This document shows positions 6,384 to 12,303 of a DNA stretch of 12,303 nt, in pieces. Both the position numbers and the translations under genes were made by a program. Source of the stretch: an uncultured Chlorobiota bacterium (GTDB lineage Bacteria > Bacteroidota > Kapaibacteriia > OLB7); contig CAMLOB010000053.1 of NCBI GenBank assembly GCA_946481475.1, positions 1 through 12,303 of the forward strand, read 5' to 3'. The notes below the pieces were generated by a model that was given only the letters and a program-made list of their open reading frames with translations, was not told the DNA's origin and did no database searches. Position 1 is the first letter of the stretch. Each line of letters begins with the position of its first letter.

Positions 6384-8387
6384 ATGCTTGAGCAACGCAT
6401 GACATCCGTCCGGTTCAGCCGGAACGATTACGATACTTTTTCGCTGCAGGAAATCTACCGCCGCCTTCTCCTCCCCCGCATGATCGAGGAGAAGATGCTG
6501 TTGCTGTTGCGGCAGGGCAGAATCAGTAAATGGTTCTCCGGGATCGGACAGGAAGGGATCGCCGTCGGAGGGACGCTGGCGTTGAAACCGACCGACTGGA
6601 TTCTGCCGCTTCACCGCAATCTCGGGGTCTTTACCACCCGCGATTTCCCGCTCGGAAAACTTTTCGCGCAGTGGCAGGGAAAAGCCGACGGCTACACGAA
6701 GGGACGGGATCGTTCTTTCCACTTCGGCGCCCCGGACCACCGGGTGATCGGCATGATCTCCCATCTCGGCTCGATGCTCGGCGTCGCCGACGGACTTGCC
6801 CTGGCCGGAAAGCTTCTCCCGGACGATTCGGTAGCTCTCGCCTTCATCGGCGACGGCGGGACGAGTCAGGGGGACTTCCACGAATCGGTTAACCTGGCCG
6901 CCTGCTGGGATCTGCCGGTCATCTTCCTGATCGAGAACAACGGCTACGCTCTCTCCACCCCGATCCGCGAACAGTTCCGCTGCGCCCGGCTTGCCGACCG
7001 GGCCGCCGGCTACGGCATCGAAGGGATCACGATCGACGGGAACAACGTGCTGGAGGTCTATGAGACGATCAGTCGTGCCGCCGCCGCCGCCCGCAGTGAG
7101 AAGCGGCCGATCATCGTCGAGGCGATGACGTTCCGGCGTCGGGGTCACGAGGAGGCATCGGGTGTCGCCTACGTTCCGAAGGAACTGATCGAGGAGTGGG
7201 AGCGCACGGATCCGGTAACGACCTTCGAGTCGTGGCTGCTGGCCGAAGAGGTCATCGATGCCGAGTGGATTGCAACGACTCGCGCCGCCCACAAGCGGGA
7301 GATCGAGAGGGGAGTCGAACATATGATGACCGCCCCCGATCCCGAACCCCGGACCGCCGCTGAACTCCATGATGTCTACGCCCCGTCACCCCCGGTCTGG
7401 AACGCCCTCCCCCCCGAACAGGGACCGGAACGCCGATTCGTCGATGCGATCTCCGAAGGTCTGCGGCAGGGGATGGAGCACAACCCTTCCCTGATCATTA
7501 TGGGTCAGGACGTGGCCGGCTACGGAGGGGTCTTCAAGGTGACCGAAGGGTTTGCCGAAACGTTCGGCACCGAACGAGTACGGAATACTCCCCTCTGCGA
7601 AGCGGCCGTTATCGGAGCAGGGCTTGGCCTTGCGATTCGCGGCATACCGTCGGTTATCGAAATGCAGTTTGCCGACTTCGTCTCCGAAGGGTTCAACCAG
7701 ATCATCAACAACCTGGCGAAAACCCACTACCGCTGGGGAACACAGGTGAACGTCACCATCCGGATGCCGACCGGAGGGGGGGTAGCCGCAGGCCCGTTCC
7801 ACTCGCAAAGTGATGAAGCCTGGTTCACACATGTCCCCGGTCTGAACGTTCTCTTCCCCTCAACGCCGTACGACGCAAAGGGACTGATCGCCGCCGCCCT
7901 CCGGGAACCGAATCCGGTCATGTTCTTCGAACACAAATATCTCTACCGGAGCGCGCGCGGTCCGGTGCCGGAGGAATACTACACGCTCCCCATCGGCTCG
8001 GCCCGCATTGCGCGAAGCGGAACCGGCGGAACGATCATCACGTGGGGGATGGGCGTCGGCTGGGGAATTGAAGCGGCCGGACGTTTTCCCGAGTATGATC
8101 TGGAAGTGGTCGATCTGCGAAGCCTTCTCCCCTGGGACCGGGAGACGGTCTTTGCATCGGTCAGGAAGACGGGACGTGCCTTGATTCTGCATGAGGCGAC
8201 ACTGACCGGAGGATTCGGCGGAGAGATCGCTGCGGTGATCGGGGAGGAACTTTTCGGCGAACTGGATGCTCCGGTGATGCGATGCGCCTCGCTGGACACG
8301 CCCGTTCCGTTCAACAAAGGACTGGAAGAACAGTTCATGGCAAAGAGTCGGTTAGGAGAATCGGTACGGCGCTTGATGGAGTATTGA
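6384..8387 (+). CDS. 2-oxoacid dehydrogenase E1, fused alpha and beta subunits
   Basis: Thiamine-diphosphate enzyme that decarboxylates a 2-oxoacid and passes the acyl group to the lipoyl arm of an E2 protein. Alpha part (about 1-330): GDGGTSQGD at 156-164 and NN at 185-186 form the GDG...NN thiamine-diphosphate/Mg motif, and RRGHEEASG (252-260) is the equivalent of the conserved His loop. Beta part (about 348-667): GQDVAGYGGVFKVTEG, then PLCEAAV with E406, the Glu expected to activate the cofactor, and a transketolase C-terminal domain at the end. Such 660-700-residue fusions are usual in Bacteroidetes/Chlorobi-type bacteria and often annotated as branched-chain (2-oxoisovalerate) E1. Substrate cannot be fixed: pyruvate or branched-chain acids are both possible. 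ATG 6384 is chosen because the longer frame starts inside the upstream terminator; ATG 6399 is also possible. No E2 or E3 gene is nearby. Confidence 0.92.
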   Translation: MLEQRMTSVRFSRNDYDTFSLQEIYRRLLLPRMIEEKMLLLLRQGRISKWFSGIGQEGIAVGGTLALKPTDWILPLHRNLGVFTTRDFPLGKLFAQWQGKADGYTKGRDRSFHFGAPDHRVIGMISHLGSMLGVADGLALAGKLLPDDSVALAFIGDGGTSQGDFHESVNLAACWDLPVIFLIENNGYALSTPIREQFRCARLADRAAGYGIEGITIDGNNVLEVYETISRAAAAARSEKRPIIVEAMTFRRRGHEEASGVAYVPKELIEEWERTDPVTTFESWLLAEEVIDAEWIATTRAAHKREIERGVEHMMTAPDPEPRTAAELHDVYAPSPPVWNALPPEQGPERRFVDAISEGLRQGMEHNPSLIIMGQDVAGYGGVFKVTEGFAETFGTERVRNTPLCEAAVIGAGLGLAIRGIPSVIEMQFADFVSEGFNQIINNLAKTHYRWGTQVNVTIRMPTGGGVAAGPFHSQSDEAWFTHVPGLNVLFPSTPYDAKGLIAAALREPNPVMFFEHKYLYRSARGPVPEEYYTLPIGSARIARSGTGGTIITWGMGVGWGIEAAGRFPEYDLEVVDLRSLLPWDRETVFASVRKTGRALILHEATLTGGFGGEIAAVIGEELFGELDAPVMRCASLDTPVPFNKGLEEQFMAKSRLGESVRRLMEY

Positions 8388-8417
8388 GGAGGGCAGGATA
8401 ACTGTTGGAGAGAAGCT

Positions 8418-9593
8418 TCAATGATCCGTTCGGTCCCGCGGATTCGTCCCGTTCTTCACCTCATCTCCGTCGCTCACTCCGTCGTCGTCCGAGTCGCTCT
8501 TGTTCGGATCGGTGCCGTGCGTCAGGACTTCGGCCCGGTCGGTCAGACCGTCCGCGTCGGTATCGACCTTCAGGGGACTGGTGTGATATCGCTCGATTTC
8601 ATCCCGATCCGAAAGTAAATCTCCGTCAGTATCAACTTTCAGCGGATCGGTATGGTGACGGTTCACTTCGTCGAGGTCGCCCAATCCGTCTCCGTCGCTG
8701 TCGGCCTTCAGCACATCCGTACCGTACCGGGTGATCTCCTCGCCGTCGCTCAGACCGTCTCCGTCGCTGTCGGCCTTCAGCGGATCGGTGCCGTACATGT
8801 CCGCCTCGTCTTCATCGTTCAACCCGTCTCCGTCGCTGTCGGCCTTCAGCGGATCGGTCAGCCGACTGTTGATCTCCACCCCGTCGTCCAGTCCGTCTCC
8901 GTCGCTGTCGGATGAATACGGATCGGTGCCGATCGACTTCTCGAAACTGTCCGTCAGCAAATCTCCATCACTGTCGATCTCCCTGCCGAACGTGTAGACC
9001 ACGCCGGAGCCGATGCTCCAGAAGTAGTCGTTCCCTCCGTCGATGTTCGGATTCAGCGCATCGGACAGACCGATGTAGTTTGCCGCCTGAAATTCGACGG
9101 TGATATTTTTTGATAGTCTCAGTCTGGCACCGAAACCGGCCGGGATCGCAAAGTACGCCCCGGCAAGGTCCTCGCGCGGAGCGGTCGGCGACGGGAAGGT
9201 GGTTTTCCCGTCGGTCGTGTCGGCATTGTAGATAACCACACCCGCGCCGAGAAGCAGATAGGGACTGAGGAGATTCTCTTTCCACGGAATGAAGTTGAGC
9301 CGGAAGTCGATCGGAACGGCTGTGCCGTCCACGTTAAGGAGATTGAGATTCTCCTGTCTGTCCACGTAGTGAAGGAAGCCGCCGCCGAACTCCGCGTGCC
9401 ACTGCGGCTTCCACGCATAGCGAACGAAACCCCGAATTCCCCAGGAGGGATTGACCTCGCTCCCTTCGGTAACCGCGATCGTCGTCCCTCCCAGAATCCC
9501 CGTCCCCCAGCGATACTCCTGAGCCGTAGCGGAAGCCGACACCCCACCGAGCAGCAGGAAGGTATGGACAAGAAGGGATCGCAATCGTGCCAT
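8418..9593 (-). CDS. Secreted beta-barrel protein with thrombospondin type 3 repeats
   Basis: Probably an outer-membrane protein. Residues 1-24 are a signal peptide (basic MARLR, hydrophobic core, cleavage near ATA/Q). Residues 25-205 are rich in alternating aromatic/polar strands (e.g. YRWGTGILGG, WHAEFGGGFLHYV, ITVEFQAANYIGL, FWSIGSGVVYTFG) and resemble an OmpA-type eight-strand barrel. From D207 to the end are about eight acidic calcium-binding repeats of the form DSDGDGLxDxxE...TDPLKA, mostly 23 residues. In many relatives such repeats link the barrel to an OmpA peptidoglycan-binding domain; here the protein stops at residue 391 without one. The gene begins 10 bp after the lipid-kinase gene on the same strand, so they are probably cotranscribed, and it ends 30 bp from the convergent E1 gene. 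The specific function is unknown. Confidence 0.85.
   Translation of the reverse strand: MARLRSLLVHTFLLLGGVSASATAQEYRWGTGILGGTTIAVTEGSEVNPSWGIRGFVRYAWKPQWHAEFGGGFLHYVDRQENLNLLNVDGTAVPIDFRLNFIPWKENLLSPYLLLGAGVVIYNADTTDGKTTFPSPTAPREDLAGAYFAIPAGFGARLRLSKNITVEFQAANYIGLSDALNPNIDGGNDYFWSIGSGVVYTFGREIDSDGDLLTDSFEKSIGTDPYSSDSDGDGLDDGVEINSRLTDPLKADSDGDGLNDEDEADMYGTDPLKADSDGDGLSDGEEITRYGTDVLKADSDGDGLGDLDEVNRHHTDPLKVDTDGDLLSDRDEIERYHTSPLKVDTDADGLTDRAEVLTHGTDPNKSDSDDDGVSDGDEVKNGTNPRDRTDH
8421..8975 (-). repeat. 69-bp tandem repeats encoding calcium-binding motifs
   Basis: The acidic tail is encoded by DNA repeating with a 69-bp (23-codon) period. The clearest copies start at 8686, 8755, 8824 and 8893. 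The stretches 8755-8789 and 8824-8858 are identical over 35 bp, while repeats near the 3' end of the gene (8421-8640) have diverged. The pattern suggests recent duplication or gene conversion in the central copies. Confidence 0.85.
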
Positions 9594-9603
9594 AATCTTC
9601 GGA

Positions 9604-10302
9604 CTACAGAAGCTGAAGCAGATCTCGTCGTTCGATCAGGATCAGGCCGATCCAGAGAACCGCACCGAACGAGGTCGGAATGGTCAGGTTGTCGTCAATC
9701 GAACTCCCCCCTTCGCTCAACGCCTCCACCACCATACCGACCACCGAGGCGACCGCACCGACGACCATGAACTCCCAGGTCGCACCGGAAAGATACGCCA
9801 CAATCGCGACCGCCACGAAGGCCGTCAGAAGGAATGCCATGGATCCTTCGACACTTTTCTTCAGGAACTTTCGCTTGCCGAACCTTCTGCCGTACAGTGC
9901 CGACGCGCTATCGCTGATAATAAGAACGGCAAAGGAGGTAATGGCAATAATTTTCGGAAAGATCGCAACGCAAAGACATGCCGAGACAAGGACGTAGGTG
10001 GCTCCGTTCACCTGAGGATGGACTCCGGTTTCGTGGGGACGGAGGAGCAGACCGAAGATCCGGCGGAACCGGATTTCAAAACCGGGAAAGAAACGGCGGA
10101 GAACTTCGATCGCAACGGCGACAACGGTCATCACGATAAGGATCATGAGGGCCGTCTGTCGCGAAATGAACCAGTAGATGACCGGGACACCAAGAGAGCT
10201 GAGATGGATCAGCTTGCGCCGGACCTCGTTCAGCATCGAAATCTGCCCCGGTTTTTCCCGGGGCTGCTCATCGATTCCCGTTCGTTCCTTGATTGCAGCC
10301 AT
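9604..10302 (-). CDS. CTP-dependent lipid kinase, Dgk1/SEC59/VTE5-like
   Basis: Polytopic membrane protein of the CTP-transferase superfamily. Members phosphorylate diacylglycerol, dolichol or phytol with CTP; the bacterial substrate is unknown. Visible family hallmarks are RRKLIHLSS near the N-terminus (29-37), EVLRRFFP, NGATYVL, ISDSASALYGRRFGKRKF followed by KSVEGSMA, and DDNLTIP near the C-terminus. About six membrane segments are seen. It lacks the K-D-x-G...H-GG-x-x-DR signature of the related CDP-diacylglycerol synthase CdsA. The coordinates use ATG 10302. ATG 10236 (residue 23, MLNEVRRK) gives the N-terminus usual for the family and may be the true start; a 7-bp hairpin lies just before it. 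It is followed closely by the barrel gene and preceded on the same strand by ftsH. Confidence 0.85.
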   Translation of the reverse strand: MAAIKERTGIDEQPREKPGQISMLNEVRRKLIHLSSLGVPVIYWFISRQTALMILIVMTVVAVAIEVLRRFFPGFEIRFRRIFGLLLRPHETGVHPQVNGATYVLVSACLCVAIFPKIIAITSFAVLIISDSASALYGRRFGKRKFLKKSVEGSMAFLLTAFVAVAIVAYLSGATWEFMVVGAVASVVGMVVEALSEGGSSIDDNLTIPTSFGAVLWIGLILIERRDLLQLL

Positions 10303-10645
10303 TCATGCCGTTGATGAAAGAAGACATCCGCTCCCGACTTCCCGTCAAGAGCGGGCGCAAGGTACGGAATTACGAAATCATAACAGAGTCGGGGGTCAAG
10401 ACAAGAGTTGAGGGCCGCGAAGCCTCTTTCGACTCCCGACCCTCGACTCTTGACTCTCGACCTTCCGAAAACATCAAGGGCCGCGAAGCCGCCTTGCAAC
10501 TCCCGACCCCCGACTTTTCTCTTGACTCTTGACCCTCACAACTCCTGACTCCCCACCCTCGACATCCCGAAAGCATCGAGGGCCGCGAAGCCGCCTTGCG
10601 ACTCCCGGCCCTCAATTCTTCTCTTGACTCCCGACTTTTCTCTTC
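10303..10645. repeat. 343-bp gene-free region with heptamer and core repeats
   Basis: No gene is supported here. From about 10385 to 10640 the DNA consists of degenerate 7-bp units of the type YGACYCY, interrupted by a core GGGCCGCGAAGCC at 10412-10424, 10478-10490 and 10580-10592. The last two cores extend to GGGCCGCGAAGCCGCCTTG and lie in a unit of about 50 bp that is repeated with a 102-bp offset (10457-10508 and 10559-10610). Around the first core the heptamers change strand, forming an imperfect inverted repeat: 10394-10414 against 10440-10462, with two mismatches and a 2-nt bulge. It lies 3' of ftsH on its strand and 5' of the lipid-kinase gene. Core spacing is irregular and there is no cas gene, so it is not a CRISPR array. 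Confidence 0.8.
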
Positions 10646-12303
10646 CTATCCCTCTTTCTCATTCGAAACCGTCGGCGATCCGCTCTCGCCGATCATTCCC
10701 TCCTCGGAAGCCAGGCGCGCTTGCAGCATTCGTTTCACCTCCACCGGCGGCAGCTCTTCCCCCTTGACAATCATCTCGATCTCATCGGCGTCGAGCGTCT
10801 CCCGTTCCATCAGCAGGACCGACATGGTATGCAGAAGCTTTTCGTGCTCCTTGAGCACCGACTTGGCCAGACTCATCCCTTCGTCGACGATCGTCCGCAC
10901 TTCCTTGTCGATCATCTCGGCAGTCGCCTCGCTGATGTCCTTGTGGACGGCGAAATCGCGCCCGAGGAAGACCTCTCCGTCGCCGGAGGAATAGTTGATC
11001 GGGCCAAGTTTTTCGGACATGCCGAGTTCGCAGACCATCTGTCGGGCCATCTGCGTCACCATCTTGATGTCTCCCTGAGCGCCGCTGGTCAGATTACCGA
11101 AGACAAGCAGTTCGGCTGCCCGTCCGCCGAGGGCCATGGCAATCTTCGCCTCGAACCATTCTCTGGAACGCGAATGCTTGTCGTCTTCCGGCAGGAAGTG
11201 AGTGACGCCGAGCGCACGACCGCGCGGAATAATCGTCACCTTGTGAAGGGGATCGCCGTGCGGAACGAACTTGCCGACGATGACGTGACCGCACTCATGG
11301 TAGGAGGTCATCTTCTTCTCCTCCTCGGTCATCACCATCGTCCGCCGTTCAAGTCCTAACATCAGCTTGTCCTTGGCCATCTCGAAATCATACATCGTCA
11401 CCCGGTCGCCGTTGCGGCGTGCGGCAAAGATGGCCGCCTCGTTACAGAGGTTAGCCAGATCAGCTCCGCTGAATCCGGGGGTCGCCTTTGCGATCGCCTC
11501 CAGATCGACATTCTCGGCCAGAGGGAGCTTCCGGGTATGGACCTTGAGAATCCCCTCACGTCCGCGACGATCCGGAAGGTCGACGACGACCTGGCGATCG
11601 AAGCGTCCCGGACGAAGGAGAGCCGGATCAAGAACATCGGGTCGGTTGGTGGCGGCAATGATAATCACGCCGGTATTCGGCTCGAACCCGTCCATCTCCA
11701 CCAGCAAGGCATTCAGCGTCTGTTCCCGCTCGTCATGGCCCCCTCCGAGACCGGCTCCCCGCTGGCGGCCGACGGCGTCAATTTCATCGATAAAAACAAT
11801 GGCGGGGGCCACTTTCTTGGCCTGTTCAAACAGATCACGCACACGACTTGCGCCGACACCGACGAACATTTCCACAAAGTCCGCACCGGAGATCGACAGG
11901 AACTGCACACCGGCCTCACCGGCAACCGCCTTGGCCAGCAACGTCTTTCCGGTTCCGGGTCTGCCGAGCAACAGCACACCTCGGGGAATCTTCGCCCCGA
12001 GCCGCTGGAACCGTCCCGGATCGCGAAGGAACTCCACGATCTCCTGCAGCTCTTCCTTGGCCTCCTCGGCACCGGCAACGTCGGCAAACGTCACGCGGGG
12101 GGAAGTTTCGCTCAGCATTTTCGCGCGCGATTTACCGAAGCTGAAGATGCCGCGGGTTCCGGCCCCCTGCATCCGGCGGAAGAAGAAGATCATCACGGCG
12201 ATCAGAATCAACCAGGGGAAGAAGGTCAGCAGAAAGCCCCACATGAACCCGTCCCCCTCATCAATCACGATCTCTCCGGAAATCTTCTGATCCCACGCCC
12301 CCA
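10646..12303 (-). CDS. ftsH: ATP-dependent zinc metalloprotease FtsH (5' end beyond window)
   Basis: Membrane-anchored hexameric AAA+ protease that extracts and degrades membrane and regulatory proteins. The frame stays open to the window edge (reading [12 protein letters not shown] before the GTG at 12268), so the first membrane segment and most of the periplasmic domain lie outside; do not take 12268 as the start. Counting from GTG 12268: the second membrane segment is about 8-30, Walker A GRPGTGKT at 102-109, pore motif [13 protein letters not shown] at 135-147, Walker B VFIDEID, and [23 protein letters not shown] at 206-225. The protease site HECGH is at 324-328 with third zinc ligand D400. 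Relatives usually have GPPGTGKT and HEAGH; both variants should still work because the essential residues are present. The C-terminal tail [19 protein letters not shown] looks disordered. Confidence 0.97.
   Translation of the reverse strand, partial: GAWDQKISGEIVIDEGDGFMWGFLLTFFPWLILIAVMIFFFRRMQGAGTRGIFSFGKSRAKMLSETSPRVTFADVAGAEEAKEELQEIVEFLRDPGRFQRLGAKIPRGVLLLGRPGTGKTLLAKAVAGEAGVQFLSISGADFVEMFVGVGASRVRDLFEQAKKVAPAIVFIDEIDAVGRQRGAGLGGGHDEREQTLNALLVEMDGFEPNTGVIIIAATNRPDVLDPALLRPGRFDRQVVVDLPDRRGREGILKVHTRKLPLAENVDLEAIAKATPGFSGADLANLCNEAAIFAARRNGDRVTMYDFEMAKDKLMLGLERRTMVMTEEEKKMTSYHECGHVIVGKFVPHGDPLHKVTIIPRGRALGVTHFLPEDDKHSRSREWFEAKIAMALGGRAAELLVFGNLTSGAQGDIKMVTQMARQMVCELGMSEKLGPINYSSGDGEVFLGRDFAVHKDISEATAEMIDKEVRTIVDEGMSLAKSVLKEHEKLLHTMSVLLMERETLDADEIEMIVKGEELPPVEVKRMLQARLASEEGMIGESGSPTVSNEKEG

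Noticed and set aside
6327..7370. 347-codon minus-strand frame opposite the E1 gene
   Set aside because: Antisense shadow of the thiamine-binding half of E1.
10411..10600. CRISPR array
   Set aside because: Only three short cores, with unequal spacing (66 and 102 bp), spacers made of the same heptamers, and no cas genes.
11367..12290. 307-codon plus-strand frame opposite ftsH
   Set aside because: Low-complexity, Ser/Arg/Pro-rich translation antisense to the AAA+ domain of FtsH.

Overview
The window looks like chromosomal DNA from a moderately GC-rich, diderm bacterium. No phage, plasmid or transposase genes are visible. An outer-membrane-type beta-barrel with a signal peptide points to a Gram-negative cell envelope. 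The E1 alpha/beta fusion resembles those of Bacteroidetes/Chlorobi-type bacteria, so an FCB-group or neighbouring candidate lineage is plausible. This placement is an inference from gene content and was not tested.

Layout, left to right. (i) 15-1322, minus strand: a multi-pass membrane glycosyltransferase of the GT39/ArnT type. Its last codons form a hairpin that looks like a terminator for a plus-strand gene lying left of the window. (ii) 1323-1604: a divergent control region with a perfect 14-bp palindrome, a promoter candidate for the glycosyltransferase and a perfect DnaA box. (iii) 1605-4298, plus strand: the replicative helicase DnaB, split inside its Walker A motif by a 420-residue LAGLIDADG intein. 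It is coupled by stop/start overlap to a 141-residue gene of unknown function. (iv) 4820-5584: a FabG-like short-chain dehydrogenase. (v) 5799-6131: thioredoxin, followed by a strong intrinsic terminator. (vi) 6384-8387: a fused alpha/beta E1 component of a 2-oxoacid dehydrogenase. (vii) 8418-12303, minus strand and convergent with E1: ftsH (5' end outside the window), a 343-bp repeat-rich gap, a Dgk1/SEC59-type CTP-dependent lipid kinase, and a beta-barrel protein with thrombospondin type 3 repeats. The last two genes are 10 bp apart and probably cotranscribed.

Most genes are housekeeping: replication (DnaB), redox (thioredoxin), central or branched-chain metabolism (E1) and membrane quality control (FtsH). 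The unusual content is the P-loop intein, which carries both LAGLIDADG aspartates and an HTH-like region; the DnaA box upstream of dnaB; the unknown gene coupled to dnaB; the in-phase 69-bp repeats in the barrel gene; and the heptamer/core repeat region downstream of ftsH. I did not find a clearly new multi-gene defence or mobile system. The best candidates for something undescribed are the intein's extra domain, the dnaB-coupled unknown gene and the repeat family.
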